Assembly (NCBI RefSeq): GCF_947496855.1
Contig: NZ_CANMED010000001.1
Coordinates: forward strand, 310,001 to 374,000
Length of the DNA: 64,000 nt
Reading direction: 5' to 3'
DNA from: an uncultured Aquimarina sp.
Lineage (GTDB): Bacteria; Bacteroidota; Bacteroidia; Flavobacteriales; Flavobacteriaceae
Of this stretch, positions 33,963-43,530 are shown piece by piece (within the stretch, counting starts at the first letter, position 1; each line of letters begins with the position of its first letter). A program made the position numbers and the translations under genes. A model generated the notes under the pieces. That model saw only the letters and a list, made by a program, of their open reading frames with translations. It searched no databases and was not told where the DNA came from.

Positions 33963-36812
33963 TCATTTAAATTGACTACTTACTTCTAACTCTTTCTTCA
34001 AAAATTTTGCGGTGTAGCTCTTTTTATTTTTGATAATTTCTTCTGGAGTTCCTTTTGCCACAACCTCTCCACCATTTTTTCCTCCTTCATATCCAATATC
34101 TATAATATAATCCGCCATTTTTACAACATCCAAATTATGTTCTATAATTAGCACCGTATTTCCTTTGTTTACAAGTTCATTTAGTACTTCCATTAATACC
34201 CTGATATCTTCAAAATGAAGTCCGGTTGTTGGTTCGTCTAATATATAAAAAGTATTTCCAGTATCTCTTTTGGATAACTCTGTTGCTAATTTAATACGTT
34301 GTGCTTCACCACCTGATAGCGTAGTAGATTGTTGTCCTAAGGTAATGTACCCCAAGCCAACACTCTTAATAGTTTTTAATTTTCTGAAAATTTTAGGGAT
34401 TTGATCAAAAAAGTCACAGGATTCATTAATGGTCATATTCAGGACATCAGAAATGGATTTACCCTTGTACCTTATTTCTAAAGTTTCTCTATTGAATCTT
34501 TTTCCTTGACAAGTTTCGCATTCTACATAAACATCTGGTAAGAAATTCATTTCGATAACACGTAGACCGCCACCTTTGCAAGTTTCACATCTTCCTCCAG
34601 TAACATTAAAGCTAAAACGTCCGGGTTTATATCCACGGATCATTGCTTCTGGTGTTTTAGAGAATAATGTTCTAATTTCAGAAAATACTCCTGTATAGGT
34701 AGCAGGGTTAGATCGCGGTGTACGACCTATTGGTGATTGATTAATGTCAATTACTTTATCAGCGTGCTCTAAACCCTTAATTTTTTTATAAGGCATAGGC
34801 TTTTTAACACCGTTAAAATAATAAGCATTAAGAATAGGGTAAAGTGTTTCGTTTATCAATGTAGATTTACCACTACCAGAAACTCCAGTAACAGCTACCA
34901 TTTTGCCTAAAGGAATATCTATTGAAACATTTTTAAGGTTATTTCCTGTAGCACCAGTCAAAGAAATCTTTTTACCATTTCCCTTTCTTCTTTTAGCAGG
35001 AACTTCTATTTGTTTTTTACCGCTTAGATAATCAGCAGTTAATGTATTGTGATCTCTTATGGCTTCTGGAGTACCTTCGCTGATGATTTCGCCCCCGTGT
35101 TTTCCTGCTCTAGGACCAATATCAATTACGTGATCTGCTCGTTCGATCATATCTTTGTCGTGTTCAACCACGATAACAGAATTACCAATGTCCCTAAGCT
35201 GAATCAAAGAATTAATTAATTTTTCATTATCACGTTGATGTAATCCAATACTTGGTTCGTCTAAGATATATAGTACTCCAACTAACTGAGATCCAATTTG
35301 AGTAGCTAAGCGAATGCGTTGCGCTTCGCCACCAGAAAGTGATTTACTACTTCTGTTTAAAGACAAATAAGTTAATCCAACATCTATTAGAAATTGCAGT
35401 CGGGCATTAATTTCTTTAAGGATTTCTCCCGAAATTTGTTTTTGCTTTTCATTTAGTTGCCCTGGAAGATTAATGAACCAATCTGCCAGCTCGCTAATGT
35501 CCATATTTGCCAGATCAGCTATATTTTTTTCGCCAACTTTAAAATACAAGGATTCTTTACGTAATCTGGATCCATTACATTGAGGACATTCAATATTATC
35601 CATGAAATCCTTAGCCCATCTCCGCAGAGAAGTAGAATCATTATTGGTGTAGGTATTATCTATAAAAGTCGCAATGCCTTCAAAATCAATTTTATATTCT
35701 CTTGTAACTCCTAAAGTTTTACTGTCGATACTAAATTTTTCTTTTCCCCCATAAAGAATGACTTCCAAGGCTTCTTTTGGAATTTTCTTAATAGGGTCAC
35801 TAAGTTTAAAATCAAAGCGTTGTGCGATTAATTCCAATTGTTTAAAAATCCAGTTATTCTTTTGTGGTCCCTGTGGAACTAAACCTCCATTTTTGATAGA
35901 TTTAGAATCATCTGGGATTATCTTTTTAGTATTTACTTCATATAGGTTTCCAATACCATTACATTTAGGACAGGCACCTTTTGGTGAGTTAAATGAAAAG
36001 TTATTGGGTTCTGGATTTGGATAAGAAATTCCACTGGATGGACACATTAAATTTCTACTAAAAAATCGTGCTTCTTTAGATTCCTGTTCAATTACCATCA
36101 ATACGTCATCACCGTGATACATGGCAGTATTGATAGTCTCCATCAAACGTTTAGAATTATCTTTGTCACTACTAACTGCCAAACGATCTATAACGATCTC
36201 TATATCGTGCATTTTATAGCGATCCAGTTTCATCCCTTTGGTGATATCTTTGATTTCTCCATCAGTACGTACTTTTACAAATCCTTGTTTTGCTATTTGT
36301 TCAAAAAGTTCTCGATAATGCCCTTTTCTAGATCGGACAACGGGAGCAAGGATATTTATCCTTTTTCCATCAAAATCTTTTAGAATAAGGTCTTTGATTT
36401 GTTCATCACTATAACTCACCATTTTTTCACCAGAGTTATAACTATATGCATCACTACCACGAGCAAATAAAAGTCTTAAGAAATCATATATCTCAGTAAT
36501 TGTACCTACTGTACTTCTTGGGCTTTTACTGGTTGTTTTTTGTTCTATAGCAATTACAGGAGAAAGACCATCGATTTTATCTACATCAGGTCGCTCCAGA
36601 CTGCCCAGAAATTGTCTGGCATACGCAGAGAATGTTTCTATATATCTCCGTTGTCCTTCTGCATAAATTGTATCAAATGCAAGTGATGATTTACCAGAGC
36701 CTGAAAGCCCCGTAATAACAACTAACTTTTCACGAGGTATTGTGACATCTATATTCTTTAGATTATGAACTCGTGCCCCTAAAACCTCTATATTTTCATT
36801 TGATATCGCCAT
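33963..36812 (-). CDS. uvrA: Excinuclease ABC subunit A
   Basis: Damage-recognition ATPase of nucleotide excision repair. 949 residues with two ABC modules. The first Walker A is GLSGSGKS (35-42), the second is GVSGSGKST in the C-terminal half, and both are followed by LSGGEAQRI signatures. Three CxxC zinc modules are visible: [16 protein letters not shown] and CETCKGGG...[10 protein letters not shown] minus-strand -7 element, TACATTTG, at 36832-36839 lies 19 bases from the start codon. Full length and intact. Confidence 0.97.
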   Translation of the reverse strand: MAISNENIEVLGARVHNLKNIDVTIPREKLVVITGLSGSGKSSLAFDTIYAEGQRRYIETFSAYARQFLGSLERPDVDKIDGLSPVIAIEQKTTSKSPRSTVGTITEIYDFLRLLFARGSDAYSYNSGEKMVSYSDEQIKDLILKDFDGKRINILAPVVRSRKGHYRELFEQIAKQGFVKVRTDGEIKDITKGMKLDRYKMHDIEIVIDRLAVSSDKDNSKRLMETINTAMYHGDDVLMVIEQESKEARFFSRNLMCPSSGISYPNPEPNNFSFNSPKGACPKCNGIGNLYEVNTKKIIPDDSKSIKNGGLVPQGPQKNNWIFKQLELIAQRFDFKLSDPIKKIPKEALEVILYGGKEKFSIDSKTLGVTREYKIDFEGIATFIDNTYTNNDSTSLRRWAKDFMDNIECPQCNGSRLRKESLYFKVGEKNIADLANMDISELADWFINLPGQLNEKQKQISGEILKEINARLQFLIDVGLTYLSLNRSSKSLSGGEAQRIRLATQIGSQLVGVLYILDEPSIGLHQRDNEKLINSLIQLRDIGNSVIVVEHDKDMIERADHVIDIGPRAGKHGGEIISEGTPEAIRDHNTLTADYLSGKKQIEVPAKRRKGNGKKISLTGATGNNLKNVSIDIPLGKMVAVTGVSGSGKSTLINETLYPILNAYYFNGVKKPMPYKKIKGLEHADKVIDINQSPIGRTPRSNPATYTGVFSEIRTLFSKTPEAMIRGYKPGRFSFNVTGGRCETCKGGGLRVIEMNFLPDVYVECETCQGKRFNRETLEIRYKGKSISDVLNMTINESCDFFDQIPKIFRKLKTIKSVGLGYITLGQQSTTLSGGEAQRIKLATELSKRDTGNTFYILDEPTTGLHFEDIRVLMEVLNELVNKGNTVLIIEHNLDVVKMADYIIDIGYEGGKNGGEVVAKGTPEEIIKNKKSYTAKFLKKELEVSSQFK

Positions 36813-36831
36813 AAATTTTTAACCAAGATTG

Positions 36832-36839
36832 CAAATGTA
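36832..36839 (-). promoter_or_regulatory. Putative uvrA -7 element
   Basis: On the minus strand this reads TACATTTG, a perfect TAnnTTTG match 19 bases upstream of the uvrA start. No SOS-type palindrome was recognised beside it. Confidence 0.5.
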
Positions 36840-36920
36840 GTTATTTGATAGCTCTTAGTAAAATGGGGGTGGCTTTTACAATTGTTAAATAGCTGTTATA
36901 ATTTAACAAATCATAATGAA

Positions 36921-36980
36921 TTGGCTTCGACTTCTCAAATATTGAATCGAACTTTGATTTCGCTCGGCCCTCGAGTGAGT
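36921..36980. repeat. Palindromic intergenic repeat, left of GIY-YIG gene
   Basis: Contains arms TTCGA (36926-36930) and TCGAA (36947-36951). A second hairpin has TTCGCTCG (36959-36966) paired with CGAGTGAG (36972-36979) around GCCCT, with two G-T pairs. The phrase GAGCGAAATC on the minus strand matches GAGTGAAATC at 3175-3184, so it belongs to a degenerate intergenic repeat family seen several times in this window. Confidence 0.6.
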
Positions 36981-37054
36981 AAAAATGGTAACAAATACAT
37001 TATATAAGACACATAATACTGCAAACACATAAATAGTATACAATTAGGGGTTAT

Positions 37055-37381
37055 ATGTACATATTAGAATGTAGTGACGGTAGTTATTATACAGGAAGTA
37101 CAAAAAATTTAGAAAGAAGATTGAAGCAACATCAAAACGTAGAAGGAGCTAATCATACTAAGAAGAGACTCCCTGTTAAGCTATTGTACTACGAAAAGTA
37201 TAATCGTATCGATACCGCCTTTTGTCGTGAAAAACAAGTGCAGGGATGGAGCAGAGCTAAGAAAGAATCATTGATGAGAGAGGAAGTAGATACCTTACCG
37301 GAACTATCCATGGCATATAGAGATAAAGGAACTTCGGTTTCGGAAGCCTCAACCTCCGAGAATGATACCATCGAACCCTGA
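37055..37381 (+). CDS. GIY-YIG nuclease-domain protein
   Basis: A 108-residue UPF0213-type single-domain protein. It starts MYILECSDGSYYTGSTKNLE, where YIL and YYTG are the GIY and YIG positions. REKQVQGWSRAKKES in the second half carries the conserved Glu. In-frame codons upstream (ATT AGG GGT TAT) extend the family-like N terminus, so the original start may have been at 37043 and been lost. The last 25 or so codons are low-complexity and derive from the repeat sequence; the TGA stop lies inside a hairpin arm. Cellular function of this family is unknown. Confidence 0.78.
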   Translation: MYILECSDGSYYTGSTKNLERRLKQHQNVEGANHTKKRLPVKLLYYEKYNRIDTAFCREKQVQGWSRAKKESLMREEVDTLPELSMAYRDKGTSVSEASTSENDTIEP

Positions 37382-37440
37382 GGCACTCGAAGCGTGATTC
37401 AAGTTGAACCGGACTTCGAGAACCTCAGTCCTCGATGATT
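37340..37440. repeat. Palindromic repeat overlapping and following GIY-YIG gene
   Basis: Arm CTGAGGCACTCGAAG (37378-37392) pairs with CTTCGAGAACCTCAG (37414-37428) at 13 of 15 positions with a 21-base loop. The stop codon TGA (37379-37381) lies in the left arm. A weaker copy of the same unit (TTCGGAAGCCTCAACCTCCG) is inside the coding sequence just before. The gene and the repeat have clearly grown into each other. Confidence 0.7.
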
Positions 37441-37531
37441 GTATGAAGGGTGAAATAATAGCTGTAATTTCTCCGCAAAGAGAGAATAAAATCGCGATAC
37501 TTTTATATTTTAGCTTTAAAAACAGATACAA

Positions 37532-38056
37532 ATGATTTTAGGAATAGGCTCCAGAATTAAACACCCTAGTTATGGATTAGGTGTAGTAACCAATGTAACA
37601 GCAAAAATGTATTGGGTAACTTTTATAGAAAACGGATTAGAAACTATTGATGTAGACGAGGAGTTTGAGGTGATTGATGGGGTAGAGGATGAGGTGGATA
37701 CGGTAAGTTTCCTAGAAGTAGAATCTATTTTTAAAAAACTACTAAAAAAATATAGCGATATCTCAGAAATTGTTCCTATTGCTGACAAATGGAAAGGCGG
37801 TAAGATTATATTAGAACCTGGTGATACAAATCTTGCGTCTAAAGAAATTCCGATAGATACCTTCTTTCATAAAATAGTAATGGTAAGAGATCGTATCCGT
37901 GTGATGGAACAAAAAATTAATAGTTCTAAAGTGATAGAGGATCAGGATAAGGTAGATCTACAACAATATATTACGCGTATGTACGGGAGTTTAACTACAT
38001 TTAATGTTCTGTTCAATAATAAATCCCAACAGTTCACAGGAAGTAGCAAAAAGTAA
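37532..38056 (+). CDS. Conserved protein with N-terminal Tudor/SH3-like segment
   Basis: 174 residues, function unknown. The first 45 residues (GSRIKHPSYGLGVVTNVTAK, YWVTFIENGLETIDVDEEF) look like the small beta-barrel found at the ends of UvrD/PcrA-type proteins and in CarD-like proteins. The rest is mostly helical. There is no signal peptide. The DASS permease gene starts immediately after its stop (TAA then ATG), so both are on one transcript. I cannot link the two functionally. Confidence 0.75.
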   Translation: MILGIGSRIKHPSYGLGVVTNVTAKMYWVTFIENGLETIDVDEEFEVIDGVEDEVDTVSFLEVESIFKKLLKKYSDISEIVPIADKWKGGKIILEPGDTNLASKEIPIDTFFHKIVMVRDRIRVMEQKINSSKVIEDQDKVDLQQYITRMYGSLTTFNVLFNNKSQQFTGSSKK

Positions 38057-39499
38057 ATGACACGATATCCACTGATTAAAAAGATTGGACTAATTGCAGG
38101 ACCTATACTGTTTTTGGTATTGATTAATCTTCCTATAGTGTTGGTTTCAGAAATTGCCGACAAAGTAATTTCAGTAGCCGTGTGGATGATTGTTTGGTGG
38201 ATTACAGAAGCGGTTTCTATATCTGTAACGGCATTGATTCCATTGATCTTGTTCCCATTAGTGGGTGTTTTAGACCTAAAAACAGTTTCCCAAAGTTATG
38301 GTAGTCCCATCGTATTTCTTTTTTTTGGAGGATTTGTGATGGCGTTAGCGTTAGAAAAAGTAAACCTTCATAAAAGAATCGCTTTATCCATTATTAAAAT
38401 CACAGGAACGAGTCCGGATCGGGTAATTTTGGGATTTATGATTGCCACGGCTTTTATGAGTATGTGGATTAGTAATACCGCTTGTACCGTGGTGATGTTA
38501 CCTATCGCATTGTCTGTGATACAATTATTAGTTGACGATGCCGATGGTTTTACGAAGAACGATCGCAATTTTGCATTGAGTATTATGCTGGGTATCGCTT
38601 TTTCTGCCAATGTAGGAGGTGTAGCTACGATTATTGGTACGCCGCCAAACTCAGTCTTAGTTGGGTTTTTAGAAAATGAATATCAGATAGAGATCTCTTT
38701 TTTAAATTGGATGTTACTGGCATTGCCTTTTTCTGTATTGATGATCGGAATCATCTATTTTGTAATTGTAAAATGGATATACCCGAATCGCATTGGGAGT
38801 TTTGCTGCATCCAAAGACCTTATTGATCAAGAATTAAAAAAGCTAGGAAAGATCAAGCGCACAGAGCGTAGAGTTCTTAGCATTTTTTGTGTAGTGATTT
38901 TCTTATGGATTTCCAGAACAACAATTAATGGCTTTTTTCCAGATCTTAAGTTGTCTGATACTGGGATTAGTATGATGGGCGCATTTGCACTATTTGTAAT
39001 TCCGTTTAGACTTAGTAAAGGAGAGTTTACCTTAATTTGGAAGGATACTCAGAAACTACCTTGGGGAATCTTAATTCTCTTTGGTGGTGGATTAGCGTTG
39101 GCAAGTGGTTTGTCTCACGCAGGTTTGATCGAATTAGTAGCCAATATGATTGCAGCCAACAAAGGCCTGAGTTTATTAGTGGTAACACTATTACTAATCG
39201 TTTTTATGCTCTTTATGACAGAATTGATGAGTAATGTGGCTTTAGTTGCAATTTTTGTTCCCGTAGTTGCGGGAATAGCGTTAGGACTGGATATACCAAT
39301 GTTACATTTGTTGATACCAGTAACGATGGCAGCGAGTTGTGCATTTATGTTACCCATGGCAACACCACCTAATGCAATTGTTTTTGCCAGTGGTTTTGTA
39401 AAAGTATCCGAAATGGTAAAAGCTGGATTGATCCTGAATATTATCTCTGTGATATTATTGGTCTTGTTGTTTAAGTTTTATGTTTCATTACTGTTTTAA
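38057..39499 (+). CDS. SLC13/DASS-family sodium-coupled anion permease
   Basis: A 480-residue inner-membrane transporter. The family's paired substrate/sodium motifs are present: WISNTACTVVMLP with IIGTPPNSVLVGF in the first half, and LMSNVALVAIFVP with [13 protein letters not shown] in the second. Substrates of relatives include dicarboxylates, citrate, sulfate and phosphate, and the motif does not decide between them. The second SNT is SNV here. The last 180 bases recur, about 93% identical, at 40261-40440. Confidence 0.9.
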   Translation: MTRYPLIKKIGLIAGPILFLVLINLPIVLVSEIADKVISVAVWMIVWWITEAVSISVTALIPLILFPLVGVLDLKTVSQSYGSPIVFLFFGGFVMALALEKVNLHKRIALSIIKITGTSPDRVILGFMIATAFMSMWISNTACTVVMLPIALSVIQLLVDDADGFTKNDRNFALSIMLGIAFSANVGGVATIIGTPPNSVLVGFLENEYQIEISFLNWMLLALPFSVLMIGIIYFVIVKWIYPNRIGSFAASKDLIDQELKKLGKIKRTERRVLSIFCVVIFLWISRTTINGFFPDLKLSDTGISMMGAFALFVIPFRLSKGEFTLIWKDTQKLPWGILILFGGGLALASGLSHAGLIELVANMIAANKGLSLLVVTLLLIVFMLFMTELMSNVALVAIFVPVVAGIALGLDIPMLHLLIPVTMAASCAFMLPMATPPNAIVFASGFVKVSEMVKAGLILNIISVILLVLLFKFYVSLLF

Positions 39500-39507
39500 A
39501 AATCGAT

Positions 39508-40101
39508 ATGATAAAAAAACTACTTGTAATTGTCATTATTTTCTTTGTAGTAAACCAAATTGATGTATATGGTCAAAAAAATGGAGCTGTGTTAATTTTT
39601 AAAGATGGAAGACGGCTAAAAGGATTAGGTAAAGTTGTTTCCGATGGTAAAATGAAATTTAGGAAGAATAAAAATGAAAAGCCATATATGGTGGATTTAA
39701 AAGATGTCGATAAGATTAAGATTTACAAGAAAGGCGGAGTATATTTTAGAGCGTATAAGAAGATTAAAGATAAACCAACATATAAATATCTTGAATTGGT
39801 TGAAGAAGGTAAATTAACCATTTATAGAAAATTTAAAGGAATTTTTTTGCCTATAGATAATAGGAATGGGCTACCTTTTTATGAATACAAAAAAAACCTA
39901 AATGATTATTATGTACAACGAGAAGGAGAGGAGGAAGTTACTCCTTTAGTTTTGAGTGATTTTTTTAGTGTAAATTTCAAAAATGTAGCATTGGAATATT
40001 TCAAAGATTGCGAAAAACTCATTACTAAAATTGAGAGTGAAGAATTTACAAAAAATGATTTTAGTTTGATAGTTGATTTCTATAATTATGAATGCGAATG
40101 A
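39508..40101 (+). CDS. Exported protein of unknown function
   Basis: 197 residues with a signal peptide (about 1-22, ending DVYGQ). The mature part is Lys-rich and beta-like (GAVLIFKDGRRLKGLGKVVS, KGGVYFRAYKKIKDKP), followed by an acidic segment and an aromatic C terminus (FYNYECE). No family recognised. It starts 8 bases after the permease stop and is sandwiched between the permease and a truncated copy of the permease 3' end, so it may have arrived or been duplicated with that rearrangement. Confidence 0.65.
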   Translation: MIKKLLVIVIIFFVVNQIDVYGQKNGAVLIFKDGRRLKGLGKVVSDGKMKFRKNKNEKPYMVDLKDVDKIKIYKKGGVYFRAYKKIKDKPTYKYLELVEEGKLTIYRKFKGIFLPIDNRNGLPFYEYKKNLNDYYVQREGEEEVTPLVLSDFFSVNFKNVALEYFKDCEKLITKIESEEFTKNDFSLIVDFYNYECE

Positions 40102-40235
40102 CCTATTCGTTCTAATCTCTTAAATTACTTATTGCAATCCCTAATGCAACATAATTTGTATTGTTAAGATAGACATATATCGATCGGTGGAGTAATTTAA
40201 TCTACCTAACTTATTTCAAAATCAATCAATTCATA

Positions 40236-40440
40236 TTCAATATTACCATTGTTAGTTCTCGTAACGATGGCAGCAAGTTGTGCATTTATGCTATCCATGG
40301 CAACACCACCTAATGCGATTGTTTTTACCAGTGGTTTTGTAAAAGTATCCGAAATCGTAAAAGCTGGATTGATCCTGAATATTATCTCTGTGATATTATT
40401 GGTCTTGTTATTTAAGTTTTATGTTGGATTCTTTTTTTAA
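40236..40440 (+). pseudogene. Truncated duplicate of DASS permease 3' end
   Basis: Positions 40261-40440 align without gaps to 39320-39499 (the last 59 codons and stop of the permease) with about 12 differences in 180 bases. Weaker similarity extends left to about 40236. The reading frame is open ([20 protein letters not shown]) and ends with the same TAA, but the N-terminal 420 residues are absent. It cannot make a transporter. The remnant marks a partial tandem duplication or a deletion after full duplication. Confidence 0.88.
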
Positions 40441-40594
40441 TATAGATTGCTAAATCTATAATCAGAATCATAAATATTAGTTTCTAGAAAATTTTATACA
40501 TGTTAAAATTTAATTCTAAAAATAACGTTAGGTAGTAAAAATGTTTAATAGCTTATATTAATAACCAACACCCAGATCACCACGCACCATTTTA

Positions 40595-42736
40595 ATGAGA
40601 CTACTTACTTTTTGCACACTCGTTTTTGTAACTTTTTTTACTACTAAGGGAACAGCCCAAGATATATTACCGTATACATTTATAAACAATTCTGAATATG
40701 ATGATTCTGAAATCTATATTGGATTAGTTGGTAAATACGGAGATAATGTTGATGTTTGGATGAATCTAAATGATTATTCGTTAGTTCCCATGACGGCAGA
40801 AGATAATATATTAGATGGTCCTAGCTGGAGCACACCTGCTACTTGGAAATATCCCGATATATTTACGAAATTAAGTGATATTACCAATAATATCATTCAG
40901 ATACCGCAAGGATTGTATGGAAGTAGAATTTTTATTTCGTTTGAATCTCCAATGTATTTACATTTTCACGAAACTGGAGGATATGCCGGAGCTAATCTAA
41001 ATTCTTCTTCTGACCCTAATGATGGTATTCGATGGGAAATCGTGGAACTTACCTGGGGAGATTCAGGTTTATGGACCAATAGTAGTCGTGTTGACGCATA
41101 TCAATATCCAATATCGTTAGAAGTAAGTGGTTTTACTGGAGGACTTAACGAACCGACATATACGGAGTCTTATCTTAGCGCTGTGAGCGGAAATGGAACC
41201 TCTAAGTATGGAAAGATAGGAGAGAAGCTATCTCACAACGAAATATTATCTAAATGGGATGAAAATGTATCTAATGATTACCTGATCGCTAAGATTGTAA
41301 AGACACATTCTATCGATGGAGGCCCAATAATAGAACAACCGTCTAAAGTAGAAGGGTTTCCAGAAGATATATTAGATGGATATATCGAAGAAATATGGAG
41401 TACATATACCAATAATGATCTGACTATTGATATTGGAGATCGCGGTATTTGGGTAGGTAGAGTAACGGGCGATCGGTTTGATTTTGTGGATCCTGCAGAT
41501 GGGTCGGTTGCTACCATTTATGGTAAACCGAAATCTTTTGATGCGATTGAAGGTTCTGGTTTTTTAGCATATACTCCGATACAGTCTGGTGCGAATCAAG
41601 AGAAATATGACGAAGATTTAATGATACAGGCTCAGATAGCTGCAGCAATTAGTCGTCATGCGATTTATACAGATGAGGTAGGAGCAATTGTGCAATATAC
41701 TCACGATGCTTCTCGATACTTCATTAACCAACCTTATAATGAATATGTGAGCTTTTTTCATAATGAGGAAATTAGCTATGATTCTCAAACATATGCTTTT
41801 GCCTATGATGATGTAGGAGATCATTCATCCACAATACAATGTACATTCCCAACGAGTGTACGCGTAATTATTGGGGGATATGATCAATATGTGGAACCAA
41901 CGCCAAAGCTTTCATTTATTAGTGTTGCTCCTTATGTAACAGAAATAGAAAATGGAAGTGTCCAACAGTTTACCGCGCAAGGCTATGATCAATATAGTGA
42001 AATTCTTACTGCCAATGTAAACTGGTCTACAACGGGAGGTGGAACAATTAGTGTTAATGGATTATTTACTGCCACGACTATTGGAGATTTTATTATTACA
42101 GCACAAGACGGAAATATTTCTAGATCTATTGCTTTTACTGTTACTGAAGCTATGGTAAACCCAATAGGATGTAAAGGAGATGCTGCTACAGGAGATTACA
42201 GCTACGTTGCCTCGTCTGATACAGAAGATCCATCAATTACTTTTGTACCATCGGTTGCCGGTAACGGGGATGCTACATGTCTTCTTTTTTATGGAACGAA
42301 TCCTGATGATACTTTTGCAGGTTTTGGAGTTACTCCAAATACACCATTTCAGATAAACGCTTCTGAAGGAGAGACGGTACATTTTTATTATACCTATAGT
42401 TTAGTTTCGGGAGGAGAAAATAATACATCTGCTACTCGACATAGTTTTATAGTAGGAGATTGTGAAGGGTTGTTGAGTATAGAGGATCTTGATAATAAAA
42501 GAGATATTAAAATGTTTCCTAACCCAGTCAATTCGCAAAATACATTTGTTTCAGGACTTAGTGAAGATACAAGTATTAGATTATACTCATTGCACGGACA
42601 ATTAATCAGTATAACGAATTATAGCAATAAAGAAATTGCGGAAATTGAGACATCACGATTAATCCAGGGTGTTTATTTTGTTTCTGTAATGACTCAAGAT
42701 AAACAATCCAAAATATTTAAGTTAGTAGTCAATTAA
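40595..42736 (+). CDS. Secreted GH64-type beta-1,3-glucanase with Ig-like, CBM56-like and T9SS domains
   Basis: 713 residues. A signal peptide (1-22) leads into the GH64 catalytic domain, about 25-435. ELTWGDSGLW has Glu151, and SRVDAYQYP has Asp167; the 16-residue spacing equals that of the catalytic Glu/Asp pair known for GH64. An Ig-like domain follows at about 438-517. A CBM56-like glucan-binding domain at about 522-620 (GCKGDAATGDYSYVASS, NTPFQINASEGETVHFYY) comes next, then a T9SS sorting domain at about 635-713 (MFPNPVNSQ). It should cleave beta-1,3-glucan such as laminarin outside the cell. No SusCD pair is adjacent. Confidence 0.85.
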   Translation: MRLLTFCTLVFVTFFTTKGTAQDILPYTFINNSEYDDSEIYIGLVGKYGDNVDVWMNLNDYSLVPMTAEDNILDGPSWSTPATWKYPDIFTKLSDITNNIIQIPQGLYGSRIFISFESPMYLHFHETGGYAGANLNSSSDPNDGIRWEIVELTWGDSGLWTNSSRVDAYQYPISLEVSGFTGGLNEPTYTESYLSAVSGNGTSKYGKIGEKLSHNEILSKWDENVSNDYLIAKIVKTHSIDGGPIIEQPSKVEGFPEDILDGYIEEIWSTYTNNDLTIDIGDRGIWVGRVTGDRFDFVDPADGSVATIYGKPKSFDAIEGSGFLAYTPIQSGANQEKYDEDLMIQAQIAAAISRHAIYTDEVGAIVQYTHDASRYFINQPYNEYVSFFHNEEISYDSQTYAFAYDDVGDHSSTIQCTFPTSVRVIIGGYDQYVEPTPKLSFISVAPYVTEIENGSVQQFTAQGYDQYSEILTANVNWSTTGGGTISVNGLFTATTIGDFIITAQDGNISRSIAFTVTEAMVNPIGCKGDAATGDYSYVASSDTEDPSITFVPSVAGNGDATCLLFYGTNPDDTFAGFGVTPNTPFQINASEGETVHFYYTYSLVSGGENNTSATRHSFIVGDCEGLLSIEDLDNKRDIKMFPNPVNSQNTFVSGLSEDTSIRLYSLHGQLISITNYSNKEIAEIETSRLIQGVYFVSVMTQDKQSKIFKLVVN

Positions 42737-42764
42737 TAGAACGTATTGGAGATAATAACAAGGA

Positions 42765-43484
42765 TTACTTATTGTTCCAAGCCTTAAGATTACTTACCGG
42801 AATTCCGAAACCTAATAATTTATGTTGTTGCGATAAATAAGCACCACTTTCTGTAGTTGTCCAATCTTCCCAAGTTGCTTCGATCCCACCAATTGGTAAT
42901 AAAGAAACCCACATTTGATAGCTTTTTGGTAGGTAGTTTTGATCTACTTTCCATAAATAAGAATCGCCAGGTGTTGTTCCGCCAGAACCATAGGTTATAA
43001 GTAAACCTTTCGAACCGTTTTCTAGAGTTACTAGTTTTCTGGTGACTCCCTCATCAAATAGTTTATGAGGTGCTACTACCCAAAATGAATCATTATTGAA
43101 GTAGGATAATGCTTTTTCTAATAGTTTATCTTTTTCTGCGGATTCAATAGGTTGATTATCTTTAGTAATAGTGCTGTTTTGATGATTTTTAAGATCTAGT
43201 TTTGATTTATAATCTTCCCAGGTTACTTCAACTTTTCCGGATTTTTTATTCCAGAGATAATGATTTTTGTTACGAAATGTCCATTGTATGTAATCAGTGT
43301 TTAAGTATTTATCGTGTTGTACAGCTTTTTGAATTTGCAAGGCAAAATTATCAGCTTCTGCTCCAGGATTTCCTTCAGGCATTTTCTTGTGCAAAGAGAA
43401 ATATAAAATAGCGACCAGAAAGATCATAATTACCAATAGACTGGTAAAGAATATTTTTAATAGTTTAAAGAGTCTTTTTTTCAA
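42765..43484 (-). CDS. Membrane-anchored protein of unknown function
   Basis: 239 residues with one N-terminal transmembrane helix (about 8-29, TSLLVIMIFLVAILYFSLH) and a soluble domain outside the cytoplasm. Motifs IQWTFRNKNHYLWNKKSGKV, LLITYGSGGTTPGDSYLW and GIEATWEDWTTTESG look like conserved parts of a domain family in Bacteroidota, but I cannot name a function. It follows aroB on the same strand after 46 bases. It may share a transcript with aroB, without an obvious functional link. Confidence 0.72.
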   Translation of the reverse strand: MKKRLFKLLKIFFTSLLVIMIFLVAILYFSLHKKMPEGNPGAEADNFALQIQKAVQHDKYLNTDYIQWTFRNKNHYLWNKKSGKVEVTWEDYKSKLDLKNHQNSTITKDNQPIESAEKDKLLEKALSYFNNDSFWVVAPHKLFDEGVTRKLVTLENGSKGLLITYGSGGTTPGDSYLWKVDQNYLPKSYQMWVSLLPIGGIEATWEDWTTTESGAYLSQQHKLLGFGIPVSNLKAWNNK

Positions 43485-43530
43485 GATGATTTGCTTTAAT
43501 TTGGTTTAAAGATATTAAATCAAACCGAAA

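Noticed and set aside
36921..37440. CRISPR array
   Set aside because: The repeats are inverted, degenerate and irregularly spaced, with no uniform spacers or cas genes.
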